From Opitutales bacterium UBA7389 (GTDB lineage Bacteria; Verrucomicrobiota; Verrucomicrobiia; Opitutales; Opitutaceae), in contig DKNL01000235.1 of NCBI GenBank assembly GCA_002474325.1, positions 5,366 to 19,888 on the forward strand: 14,523 nt of DNA. Reading direction: 5' to 3'. Below are positions 8,452-14,523 of the stretch, piece after piece. The notes beneath the pieces are model-generated. The model was given only the letters and a program-made list of their open reading frames with translations, searched no databases and was not told the origin of the DNA. Each line of letters starts with the position of its first letter. The first letter of the stretch is position 1. A program made the position numbers and the translations under genes.

Positions 8452-8467
8452 GGCCAGCGTGCTGGTT
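8452..8467 (+). terminator. Weak hairpin after the fumarase gene
   Basis: GGCCAGC (8452-8458) can pair with GCTGGTT (8461-8467), using two G-T wobbles and a tight turn. It lies 32 bp after the fumarase stop codon and before the Tat-exported TIM-barrel gene. Only a short T-run follows, so termination here is a guess from position. Confidence 0.25.
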
Positions 8468-8518
8468 TGCCTCATTTCCTCGTTCAAACACTACCATACA
8501 CCCTTTGATTAACATTCT

Positions 8519-9421
8519 ATGAAAACCCGTCGCGAATTTATTAAATCTTCATCGTTTCTAGCGGCAGCATCTTTGGCTGTCCGTCCCTCGCTTCATGCTG
8601 CCCATCACGAAAAGTGGTTCGACATTTCCTTGGCCCAGTGGTCGCTCCACAGGGCCTTTCGAGGCGGTGAGAAGGATGCGATGGATTTCGCCAGAATCGC
8701 CAAGCACGATTTCGGAATTGCCGCCATCGAATACGTCAACCAGTTCTACATGGATAATTTCACTCCTCAGATTGTGGGTGAGCTGAAAAAACGATCGAAG
8801 GGCGAAGGCGTGGACAATGTGCTTATTATGTGCGATCGCTTGGGAAGGCTGGGCGATCCAGAAAAGGCGGCCCGCATCAAGACTGTGGATAGCCACAAAG
8901 TCTGGGCGGACGCAGCCAAAGAATTGGATTGCCACTCGATTCGCGTTAACGCGGGCTCCGCTGGTTCCTACAGCGAACAAATGAAATTGGCCGCCGACGG
9001 TCTCAGTAGATTGGGTGACTATGGCGATTCTATTGGAATTAACGTAATAGTCGAAAATCATGGGGGACTGTCGAGCAACGGCGCTTGGCTGGCGGGTGCC
9101 ATGAAGCTGGCCAACCATCCGCGCGTAGGGACGCTTCCGGATTTTGGCAATTTCATCATCGATCGGTCTACGGGCGAATCCTACGACCGCTATAAGGGGA
9201 CTCGCGAATTGATGCCTTATGCCAAAGGAGTGAGTGCTAAGTCCCACGATTTTGATGAAAAGGGCAACGAGATCCATACCGATTTCAAGCGTATGTTGGA
9301 AATCGTTAAAGATGCCGGTTATCGTGGATACATCGGAGTCGAGTACGAAGGTAAAAACATGGGAGAAGCGGATGGGATCCGAGCCACTAAAAAGCTCCTC
9401 CAGGGGCTCGGCGGTCGCTAA
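8519..9421 (+). CDS. Tat-exported sugar phosphate isomerase/epimerase-like TIM-barrel protein
   Basis: This 300-residue protein has a twin-arginine signal (TRREFIK, residues 3-9, then a hydrophobic stretch to about 23) and a likely cleavage around LHA-AHH near 27. The mature part is a xylose isomerase-like TIM barrel of the AP-endonuclease-2 superfamily. Candidate metal ligands at the ends of the barrel strands are Glu179 (VIVENHGG), Asp208 (LPDFGN), His243 (AKSHDF) and Glu275 (GVEYEG). Members isomerise or epimerise sugars and related compounds, but the substrate cannot be inferred from sequence alone. Tat export suggests folding with metal in the cytoplasm and work in the periplasm. The ATG at 8519 is fixed by the Tat motif directly after it. 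No Shine-Dalgarno site is visible. It converges on another Tat-exported TIM-barrel gene whose stop lies 36 bp away. Confidence 0.85.
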   Translation: MKTRREFIKSSSFLAAASLAVRPSLHAAHHEKWFDISLAQWSLHRAFRGGEKDAMDFARIAKHDFGIAAIEYVNQFYMDNFTPQIVGELKKRSKGEGVDNVLIMCDRLGRLGDPEKAARIKTVDSHKVWADAAKELDCHSIRVNAGSAGSYSEQMKLAADGLSRLGDYGDSIGINVIVENHGGLSSNGAWLAGAMKLANHPRVGTLPDFGNFIIDRSTGESYDRYKGTRELMPYAKGVSAKSHDFDEKGNEIHTDFKRMLEIVKDAGYRGYIGVEYEGKNMGEADGIRATKKLLQGLGGR

Positions 9422-9457
9422 GAGCGAAGGACTAATCGCTGCGTTTGGCTATCCATG

Positions 9458-10336
9458 CTAGACGTCGCAGATCTTGACGGCGAGTTCTAGTGAATTGAGT
9501 GGATCGTCGCTGGCGGGGATGAACTCCTGAGCCACGTAGCCTTTATACCCAGTTTCAACGATCGCTCGCATGATAGCTGGATAGAAGAGTTCTTGTGTAT
9601 CGTCGATCTCGTGACGCCCCGGAACGCCGCCCGTGTGATAGTGACCAAAATAGGGATGGAACTCCTTAATGGTATCGATCACATCTCCTTCCATGATCTG
9701 CATGTGGTAGATGTCGTAGAGCAGCTTGAATCTCTCGGAACCTACCCGATCGCACAATTCCACGCCCCAAGGAGAGTTGTCGCACATATAGTCAGCGTGG
9801 TTTCGCTTGCTGTTAAGTTGTTCCATGATCACGGTGACGCCGTAGCGCTCGGCGATGGGCGCGATCCGCTTGAGTCCGATCGCGCAATTTTCAAGGCCTT
9901 GCTCGGGATCCATTCCTTCACGGTTTCCAGAAAAGCAAATCACATTCGGTGAGCCTCCGTCTTTGGCTAGAGGCAAAGTGTGTGCAAAAAATTCGACGAT
10001 AGCGTCGTGGTTTTCTATTCGATTTAAACCCTTCTTTATACCGCCGGGCACGCCTTTAGTCGTGGAGCATGTAAGCCCGAACCTCTTGACAGTTGGATAG
10101 TCCTCCACTCCAAGCAAATCGATAGCCTCCATTCCGATATCTTTCGCCTTCTGGCAGACTTCCTCGAGGGTTTGGTTCTTGTAGCACCACTTGCAAACCG
10201 AGTGGTGGATGTTACCTTTAAGAGTGCCATTAGAATTGTGGTGGGCGGCTTGAGCAGCAAGGCCACTGGTTGCTGCGAGAGCAGCGCCGGAGGCCATAGT
10301 CTTTAATAGGGATCGTCTTGGAATCTCGTTGTTCAT
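9458..10336 (-). CDS. Tat-exported hydroxypyruvate isomerase-like TIM-barrel protein
   Basis: This 292-residue protein begins with a Tat signal (PRRSLLK, residues 6-12, then an Ala/Gly-rich stretch) that probably ends at AQA-AHH near residue 30. The mature domain resembles hydroxypyruvate isomerase (Hyi), which interconverts hydroxypyruvate and tartronate semialdehyde. Family-like segments are HHSVCKWCY near 44, VIMEQLNSK with metal ligand Glu172, LYDIYHMQI with Asp208 and His211, FGHYHTGGVPGRHE with His232/His234, and GYVAQEFIP with Glu271. Cytoplasmic Hyi enzymes lack a signal peptide, so an exported version probably has a related but different substrate. No Shine-Dalgarno site is seen at the ATG. 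It faces the neighbouring Tat-exported barrel tail to tail. The two share a fold and the residues AAHH at the mature N-terminus but little sequence, so they are not a recent duplication. Confidence 0.85.
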   Translation of the reverse strand: MNNEIPRRSLLKTMASGAALAATSGLAAQAAHHNSNGTLKGNIHHSVCKWCYKNQTLEEVCQKAKDIGMEAIDLLGVEDYPTVKRFGLTCSTTKGVPGGIKKGLNRIENHDAIVEFFAHTLPLAKDGGSPNVICFSGNREGMDPEQGLENCAIGLKRIAPIAERYGVTVIMEQLNSKRNHADYMCDNSPWGVELCDRVGSERFKLLYDIYHMQIMEGDVIDTIKEFHPYFGHYHTGGVPGRHEIDDTQELFYPAIMRAIVETGYKGYVAQEFIPASDDPLNSLELAVKICDV

Positions 10337-10847
10337 ATTCGGGATAATCGGATTTTCTATTTCGTTAGCTCACCTGCCTTCGATAGGCGATATTTTTGTG
10401 GTACCAACTAGGCAAAAACCTCGTTTCAAGCCGTAAAATAGGAGGTCATGGGCGGTGAGGACAATGGCTTGAGCGGCTGATATCGCTACGTTCAAATACG
10501 TAGACGAACTAGAAATTGGTCGTGAAAGAGATACCCTGTTTACCCATTTTCCCTTCGATTTGAGTGTTTCTTCAGATTGGCGCGGTTGGCTGTAGTGGGC
10601 TTGCTTTCGGGCCATTTCGAGAGCGGGTAGGGCTAATCAATAGCCGCTTTCTCGGGAGTTTAAACGATAATGATGAGCGTTTTTAGGGGTTTCGCGCAAA
10701 TAGAGCTTCATCGATTCGGGAAGGGAAGAAATAGGATCCAGAGATTCTCGAGATTGCGGATTTAGCATAAGAATACACGACTTTGACGCAGACTAGGCTC
10801 GTCAGCAAGCAAGTGCATATCGAGGTCCATTGGAAGCGGAGTGTGGA
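10337..10847. other. Intergenic region between the hydroxypyruvate isomerase-like gene and the valS leader
   Basis: About 510 bp hold no gene I can support. The region must contain the promoters of both flanking divergent transcripts. A TTGACG at 10783-10788 resembles a -35 box, but I see no good -10 at normal spacing. The clearest structure is the hairpin at 10618-10654. An open frame on the minus strand (10615 to 10370) has no ribosome-binding site and no recognisable features, so I did not call it. Confidence 0.5.
10618..10654. other. Intergenic stem-loop of unknown role
   Basis: GGCTA (10631-10635) pairs with TAGCC (10641-10645) across the 5-nt loop ATCAA. Outside this, CGAGA-GC (10618-10624) pairs with GC-TT-TCTCG (10646-10654) with a two-base bulge. 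The total is about 12 base pairs. There is no T-tract on either side, so it is not a standard terminator. It could belong to a leader RNA or be chance. Confidence 0.3.
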
Positions 10848-10883
10848 TTGCGGAGGTTTGTCGTCGTGTCTAGGGTTCCGTAG
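10848..10883 (+). CDS. Putative valS leader peptide MRRFVVVSRVP (Val-rich)
   Basis: GGAG at 10838-10841 is followed after 6 nt by a TTG at 10848. This opens an 11-codon frame ending in TAG at 10881-10883. Four of the 11 residues are valine, and three are consecutive (GTC GTC GTG, 10860-10868). The stop codon lies in the loop of the next hairpin. A short frame rich in codons for one amino acid, ahead of the synthetase gene for that amino acid, is the hallmark of ribosome-mediated attenuation. Ribosome stalling on the Val run when charged tRNA-Val is scarce would mask the hairpin arm at 10872-10878. The TTG start is less usual, and an alternative in-frame TTG at 10830 would give 17 residues. 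This is inference from sequence layout, because short frames occur often by chance. Confidence 0.55.
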   Translation: MRRFVVVSRVP

Positions 10884-10895
10884 CTAGCGAATCCT
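10872..10895 (+). promoter_or_regulatory. Putative attenuator hairpin 1:2 (anti-antiterminator) before valS
   Basis: AGGGTTC (10872-10878) pairs with GAATCCT (10889-10895) over seven positions, including one G-T wobble, with a 10-nt loop that contains the leader-peptide stop codon. Its 3' side overlaps an alternative antiterminator pairing: GCTAGCG (10883-10889) with CGCGAGC (10912-10918), six of seven positions, plus ATCC (10891-10894) with GGGT (10904-10907). Only one of the two structures can form at a time. A ribosome held on the Val codons would cover the first arm and favour the antiterminator. Confidence 0.5.
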
Positions 10896-10903
10896 CTTGT
10901 CTT

Positions 10904-10938
10904 GGGTATGCCGCGAGCTTATCGCTACCCTCTTTTTT
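10904..10938 (+). terminator. Intrinsic terminator (attenuator) in the valS leader
   Basis: GGGTA (10904-10908) pairs with TACCC (10926-10930), and GCGA (10913-10916) pairs with TCGC (10922-10925). A four-base bulge (TGCC) lies on the 5' side and the loop is GCTTA. The 3' strand runs directly into TC and then six T residues (10933-10938). This is terminator-like and sits only 3 bp before the valS ribosome-binding site, so it should stop transcription before valS unless prevented. Its 5' arm is the same segment used by the proposed antiterminator. Confidence 0.6.
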
Positions 10939-10952
10939 CACAGGAGCGATCC

Positions 10953-13685
10953 ATGACAACCGAATTGAGCCAGAATTACGATCCAGCGGAAGTTGAGACC
11001 AAGTGGTACAAAGCTTGGGAAGAGAGCGGTTGTTTCGAGGGGAATATCGAAAGCAAGAAAGAGCCGTTTACAATTATGATTCCTCCTCCGAACGTGACCG
11101 GTGTGCTGCACATGGGGCACGTACTGGATAACGCTCTTCAGGATATTTTTATTCGTCGAGCCCGTCTTGAGGGTAAGTCGGCACTATGGTTCCCAGGCAC
11201 TGACCATGCCTCCATCGCGACGCAAGTGAAGGTTGAGAAAGTACTGCGAGATCAAGGGACATCGCGTCAGGAACTCGGTAGAGAGAGGTTTCTCGAACGA
11301 GCTTGGGAATGGTCAGAGGAACATGGCGGAGCGATTTTCAAGCAGCTCCGCAAACTCGGCGCCTCCTGCGATTGGCGACGGTCCCGATTCACCATGGACG
11401 ATGCCTATCAGCTTTCTGTACAGCATGCGTTTGTAGAACTTTATAATCGGGGATACATCTATCGTGGAAAACGCCTCGTCAATTGGTGTCCCGCTTCGCA
11501 AACCGCTCTCAGTAATGAAGAAGTGGATATGCGACCACAAAAGGGCAAGCTCTACAAGATGCGCTACGAGATCTTAGAGGAGCCAGGCCGATTCGTCGAG
11601 ATTTCCACCACCCGTCCAGAAACCATTATGGGCGATACGGGTGTCGCTGTCCATCCGGATGATGCGCGATATGCAGATTTGGTAGGCAAGCATTGCTGGC
11701 GACCGTTTCCGAGGGAGAAGATCCCCGTCGTAGCAGACAGGGCGGTGGAGAAAGACTTCGGCACTGGGGTGCTAAAGGTTACGCCCGCCCACGATCAGGT
11801 CGACTTCGATATCGGAAAACGCCATGGTTTGCCGCTCATCGATGTCATGAATCCAGATGGCACGCTCAACGGTTTAGCGGGTGAAGAGTTCGATGGGATG
11901 GATCGCTTCGACGCCCGGAAAGCGGCAGTGGCGAAATTGGAATCGCTGAACTTGCTCATCGAAGCTGAAGACTACGACAATAACGTCGGCTATTCCGAGC
12001 GAGCTGGTGTACCCATTGAGCCACGACTATCAGAACAGTGGTATCTGAAGTACCCGCGGGTCGAGGAGGCAAAACGGGCGGTTGCCAAGGGCATTGTTCG
12101 TTTTCATCCGAAACGATGGGAAAAGGTATACCTGCACTGGCTCAACAATATTCAGGACTGGTGCATCTCCCGCCAGCTATGGTGGGGCCAGCGGATTCCC
12201 GTTTGGTACAGGAAGGACTCGGATCGTAGCGATCCGGATAATTGGCATGTTTCCGTTGAGGGCCCAGGGGATCCTGAGAGTTGGGAGCAGGATGAGGATG
12301 TTTTGGATACATGGGCATCGTCCAATCTCTGGCCATTCGCTACCTTTGGTTGGCCGAGCAGCGAACCGAAGGTCAAGGCGGAATTGGATTATTTCTATCC
12401 CACCAGTATGCTGGTCACGGGATTCGATATCATATTCTTTTGGGTCGCTAGGATGATCATGTCTGGACTCGAACTTACCGGCGAAGCGAAAGATTCGCTC
12501 GGCGATGAGGAGATAGAGGCCCGGATTCCATTTAAGGACATTTTCATCCATGGTCTCATTCGCGACTCCAAGGGGCGAAAGATGTCCAAGTCGCTGGGCA
12601 ATTCCCCGGATCCGTTGGACTTGATCGAGAAATTTGGGGCCGATGGACTGCGTTTCGGCATCATCAATATTGCCCCGAGCGGTTCAGATATCCTTTTTTC
12701 CGAAGATCGTATCGAGATTGGCCGCAATTTCTGCACCAAGCTCTGGAATGCCTGCCGCTTCCGGCAGATGTCGGGCGAGCTTTCTAGCAACGACTCGCTG
12801 GATCGCATTCTCGATAGGCTAGCGGGGTCGTCGCTAGATGGTTATGGGAACTGGGTTTTGAATCGATTGCTGGAAACGACTCGAGAAATCGAAAATCAGT
12901 TCGAGCGTTTCGAAATGCATCAGCTAACTCATTCTCTGTACCGGTTCTTCTGGGGCGATTTTTGCGATTGGTACGTAGAAGCGGCTAAAGCCATGTTGCA
13001 GTCTAAGAATGATCCGCGGCACGGGGTGGCGCTAGCTGTATCTGATTTAGTAATACGACAATCCTTACAATTGTTGCATCCGGTTATGCCGTTCATAACT
13101 GAAGAACTTTGGCAAGCGATGGGCTTTGGGCAAGAGGGATCCTTTCTCCAGGATACGTGCCTTCCCAAGGCCGCTGAACTGAGCGAAGCGTTGGCCTTGC
13201 GAGGGGTTGTTGTCGACGAGGTAGGTGCCCGGCGTATCGAAGAGGTCAATGGGCTCATCTCCCAAGCCCGTGCGATCAAGGCGGAATACAATGTCGCCCC
13301 CAAACGTGATGTGGTTTTGTTTATCTCGCCCGCGGATGAGTCGAGTTCTTCGATTGTAACCGCAAATTTGGATACAATCAAAAAACTGGCTGGCGCTGCC
13401 ACCATAGATCTGCGAGACCAAGTAGAAAATCTGCCTGGAGCTGTATCTGCGTTGGGAACCGTTTATCTAGACCTGTCTAGCGCGATCGACGTTGAAACGG
13501 AGAAGGAGCGCCTCGGAAAAGAATTAGAGAAACTTGGAAAAGCGATCCAAGTGGGTGAAGGCAAATTGAATAACGATAGCTTCGTAGAAAAGGCCCCGGC
13601 CGCTGTCGTCGAAGGAGCGCGCAGGCAACTCGCGGAAACCAAAGCCAAGAGAGAAGAAGTCGCCCGATTGCTGGAGAGTCTTTAG
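10953..13685 (+). CDS. valS: Valyl-tRNA synthetase
   Basis: This class I aminoacyl-tRNA synthetase charges tRNA-Val. I start it at the ATG at 10953 because AGGAG (10942-10946) precedes it by 6 nt. The in-frame TTG at 10902 and ATG at 10908 lie inside or just before the terminator hairpin and lack such a site. The protein is 910 residues, normal for bacterial ValRS. It has PPPNVTGVLHMGH with the HIGH-type motif at 53-56, GTDHASIATQ near 84-93, the editing-domain segment TTRPETIMGDTGVAVHPDD near 219-237, WCISRQLWWGQRIPVWY from about 403, and the catalytic KMSKS at 543-547. An anticodon-binding domain follows, then a C-terminal charged coiled coil (about 846-910) typical of ValRS. Nothing is missing. 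It appears to be a single-gene transcription unit with an attenuator-like leader and a terminator-like hairpin right after the stop. Confidence 0.98.
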   Translation: MTTELSQNYDPAEVETKWYKAWEESGCFEGNIESKKEPFTIMIPPPNVTGVLHMGHVLDNALQDIFIRRARLEGKSALWFPGTDHASIATQVKVEKVLRDQGTSRQELGRERFLERAWEWSEEHGGAIFKQLRKLGASCDWRRSRFTMDDAYQLSVQHAFVELYNRGYIYRGKRLVNWCPASQTALSNEEVDMRPQKGKLYKMRYEILEEPGRFVEISTTRPETIMGDTGVAVHPDDARYADLVGKHCWRPFPREKIPVVADRAVEKDFGTGVLKVTPAHDQVDFDIGKRHGLPLIDVMNPDGTLNGLAGEEFDGMDRFDARKAAVAKLESLNLLIEAEDYDNNVGYSERAGVPIEPRLSEQWYLKYPRVEEAKRAVAKGIVRFHPKRWEKVYLHWLNNIQDWCISRQLWWGQRIPVWYRKDSDRSDPDNWHVSVEGPGDPESWEQDEDVLDTWASSNLWPFATFGWPSSEPKVKAELDYFYPTSMLVTGFDIIFFWVARMIMSGLELTGEAKDSLGDEEIEARIPFKDIFIHGLIRDSKGRKMSKSLGNSPDPLDLIEKFGADGLRFGIINIAPSGSDILFSEDRIEIGRNFCTKLWNACRFRQMSGELSSNDSLDRILDRLAGSSLDGYGNWVLNRLLETTREIENQFERFEMHQLTHSLYRFFWGDFCDWYVEAAKAMLQSKNDPRHGVALAVSDLVIRQSLQLLHPVMPFITEELWQAMGFGQEGSFLQDTCLPKAAELSEALALRGVVVDEVGARRIEEVNGLISQARAIKAEYNVAPKRDVVLFISPADESSSSIVTANLDTIKKLAGAATIDLRDQVENLPGAVSALGTVYLDLSSAIDVETEKERLGKELEKLGKAIQVGEGKLNNDSFVEKAPAAVVEGARRQLAETKAKREEVARLLESL

Positions 13686-13712
13686 GAAAACTAGCGTTTC
13701 TCCAGCTTTTTT
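13685..13712 (+). terminator. Probable intrinsic terminator of valS
   Basis: GGAAAAC (13685-13691) pairs with GTTTCTCC (13696-13703), with one bulged base and the loop TAGC. A run of six T residues lies at 13707-13712. The stem begins at the last base of the valS stop codon. It is A-T rich and not very stable, so efficiency is uncertain. Confidence 0.45.
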
Positions 13713-13728
13713 GGATCGCCACTCAATC

Positions 13729-13748
13729 AACGGCTTGACCCAGCCGTT
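13729..13748. promoter_or_regulatory. Inverted repeat overlapping the candidate cysH -35 box
   Basis: AACGGCT (13729-13735) and AGCCGTT (13742-13748) form a perfect 7-bp inverted repeat separated by TGACCC. The repeat overlaps the TTGACC at 13735-13740 proposed as the cysH -35 element. It may be an operator for a dimeric regulator of cysH, or a second, weaker terminator for valS, because ATTTATT follows it. Confidence 0.4.
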
Positions 13749-13764
13749 ATTTATTCCATTTAAT
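13735..13764 (+). promoter_or_regulatory. Candidate sigma-70 promoter of cysH
   Basis: TTGACC (13735-13740) matches five of six positions of the -35 consensus. TTTAAT (13759-13764) is a plausible -10 at an 18-bp spacing. It lies about 36 bp before the cysH ATG. A TAATAT at 13761-13766 is an alternative -10, but its spacing is too long. Confidence 0.4.
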
Positions 13765-13800
13765 ATCGGTAAACTGGTAGATATTTAGATGATTAATTAG

Positions 13801-14511
13801 ATGAGAACGGCAAGCGAGGAAGGGAATGGGCAAAAACTTGATTTAGAGTCTGCGACTCCTCGGGATCGCGTGGCTTGGGCGGCGAACCTATTTGGGGACG
13901 AATTGATCATGACCACGAGCTTTGGGGCTCAATCGGCGGTTATGTTGCATTTGGTCACCTCTATTTTGCCTGATATCCCAGTTGTTTTCATCGATACGGG
14001 CTATTTGTTCCCAGAAACCTATCGCTTTGCGGCGGAGTTGAACGAGCGACTGAATCTTAATCTGAAGAAGTACCGGGCTCCGATTACCGCTGCTGAGCAG
14101 GAGGCTTTGCATGGAAGGCTCTGGGAGCAGGGAGCGGGTGGACTCAAAACCTATAACTTCATGAATAAGGTTGAGCCGATGGATCGGGCTATCAAGGAGC
14201 TTGGCGCCAAAGCTTGGCTGGCTGGGCTCAGGCGATCCCAGGGAGAAAGCCGTGCAAGCAGGCGAGTCGTTGAGAGTCAGAACAAGATGACGAAGATTTA
14301 TCCGATTCTCGATTGGGATAATGAGAAACTGCACCGATATTTGGAAGTGAATGGGCTGCCTTACCACCCTCTCTGGGAGTTGGGTTATGTATCAATTGGC
14401 GATTGGCACAGCACGACGAAGCTGGAGCCTGGCATGAACGAAACCGATACCCGTTTCGGAGGCGTTAAGCGCGAGTGCGGGCTCCATGAGCCGTCGGGTG
14501 ACGTCGATTGA
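13801..14511 (+). CDS. cysH: Phosphoadenylyl-sulfate (PAPS) reductase, thioredoxin-dependent
   Basis: CysH reduces PAPS to sulfite in assimilatory sulfate reduction, in the cytoplasm, with electrons from thioredoxin or glutaredoxin. The 236-residue protein has the nucleotide-binding SFGAQSAV (40-47), IDTGYLFPETY (64-74), YNFMNKVEPM (118-127), GLRRSQGESR (142-151) and the C-terminal catalytic ECGLHE with Cys226. Cys226 is the only cysteine, and the Cys-Cys and Cys-x-x-Cys positions that hold the iron-sulfur cluster of APS reductases are absent, so PAPS rather than APS is the expected substrate. This implies an APS kinase elsewhere in the genome. The ATG at 13801 has no Shine-Dalgarno site. The stop codon lies within the second arm of a 17-bp inverted repeat that ends at the window edge, so the last few residues (after about 235) deserve caution. 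Confidence 0.95.
   Translation: MRTASEEGNGQKLDLESATPRDRVAWAANLFGDELIMTTSFGAQSAVMLHLVTSILPDIPVVFIDTGYLFPETYRFAAELNERLNLNLKKYRAPITAAEQEALHGRLWEQGAGGLKTYNFMNKVEPMDRAIKELGAKAWLAGLRRSQGESRASRRVVESQNKMTKIYPILDWDNEKLHRYLEVNGLPYHPLWELGYVSIGDWHSTTKLEPGMNETDTRFGGVKRECGLHEPSGDVD
14380..14396 (+). repeat. Left arm of a 17-bp perfect inverted repeat, inside cysH
   Basis: TTGGGTTATGTATCAAT at this position is the exact reverse complement of 14507-14523. This arm lies in codons for the conserved LGYVSI segment of CysH (about residues 194-199), so it is surely genuine coding sequence. Confidence 0.85.
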
Positions 14512-14523
14512 TACATAACCCAA
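14507..14523 (-). repeat. Right arm of the 17-bp inverted repeat, at the window end
   Basis: ATTGATACATAACCCAA is the exact reverse complement of 14380-14396, with 110 bp between the arms. It includes the cysH stop codon and reaches the last base of the window, so the match may continue beyond it. It may be a real long-range stem at the end of the cysH transcript, or a fold-back join made during amplification or assembly. Confidence 0.85.

Noticed and set aside
9423..9440. AGCGA/TCGCT inverted repeat between the two convergent TIM-barrel genes as a bidirectional terminator
   Set aside because: It has only five base pairs with an 8-nt loop and no T-tract on either strand.
10370..10615. 81-codon open frame on the minus strand upstream of the hydroxypyruvate isomerase-like gene
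   Set aside because: It has no ribosome-binding site, no recognisable domain or signal, and a composition rich in Ser, Arg and Gln typical of a chance frame.
3580..10762. 13-bp sequence GAGATTGCGGATT shared by 3580-3592 and 10750-10762
   Set aside because: About one 13-bp match is expected by chance in a window of this size, and neither copy sits in a shared context.
10800..10950. T-box riboswitch before valS
   Set aside because: The 3' part (GGGT, then CCGCG, then a terminator with a T-run) resembles the T-box/terminator junction, but the UGGN bulge that contacts the tRNA end is missing and I could not identify a Stem I with its conserved loops. The Val-rich leader frame explains the same layout better.
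10902..10952. Longer valS start at TTG 10902 or ATG 10908
   Set aside because: These codons lie in the terminator stem region and lack a ribosome-binding site, while ATG 10953 has AGGAG at 6-nt spacing and fits the usual ValRS N-terminus.
13789..13800. Three-codon start-stop frame (ATG ATT AAT TAG) immediately before the cysH ATG and in the same frame
   Set aside because: It has no Shine-Dalgarno site, and so short a frame in A-T-rich sequence is expected by chance. It is only a curiosity.
13801..14511. APS reductase (iron-sulfur type) instead of PAPS reductase
   Set aside because: The cysteine pairs that bind the cluster are absent, and the single catalytic cysteine in ECGLHE matches the PAPS-reducing class.
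1..14523. CRISPR arrays, IS elements, tRNA genes, phage or defence genes
   Set aside because: I looked on both strands and found no repeat-spacer pattern, transposase, integrase, tRNA cloverleaf or defence-type domain.

Overview
The window (about 52% G+C by eye) looks like a piece of a heterotrophic Gram-negative bacterial chromosome. My best guess is Verrucomicrobiota, Opitutae-like, though Planctomycetota-like lineages remain possible. This is an inference from three things: two Tat-exported TIM-barrel sugar isomerase-type proteins of a kind common in those phyla, an AlgI-type acetylation pair, and Mpl, which implies meso-diaminopimelate peptidoglycan. Shine-Dalgarno sites are present at only some genes. 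No phage, IS element, CRISPR array, tRNA or rRNA was seen. Both edges cut through local structure (priA at the left, an inverted-repeat arm at the right), so this may be a whole metagenomic contig.

Layout from left to right: priA (+, 5' end cut off); a gap of about 320 bp with a possible decayed reading frame; a leftward cassette of a 52-codon small ORF, an MBOAT O-acyltransferase and an SGNH-type membrane-anchored protein; a tight divergent junction; rightward mpl and class I fumarase; a Tat-exported TIM-barrel protein (+) converging on a Tat-exported hydroxypyruvate isomerase-like protein (-); a gap of more than 500 bp; the valS leader and valS (+); and cysH (+), a PAPS reductase whose stop codon lies inside a terminal inverted repeat.

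Most genes are housekeeping: replication restart, peptidoglycan recycling, TCA cycle, tRNA charging and sulfate assimilation. The MBOAT/SGNH pair probably O-acetylates an exported or cell-surface glycan. The two Tat proteins probably act on sugars or small hydroxy-acids outside the cytoplasm.

The most interesting element is the 105-nt stretch before valS. It contains a Shine-Dalgarno-preceded, TTG-started 11-residue frame (MRRFVVVSRVP) with three consecutive valine codons. Mutually exclusive hairpins follow, then an intrinsic terminator with a T6 tract just upstream of the valS ribosome-binding site. This has every part of a ribosome-mediated (trp-leader type) attenuator sensing charged tRNA-Val, apparently controlling valyl-tRNA synthetase.
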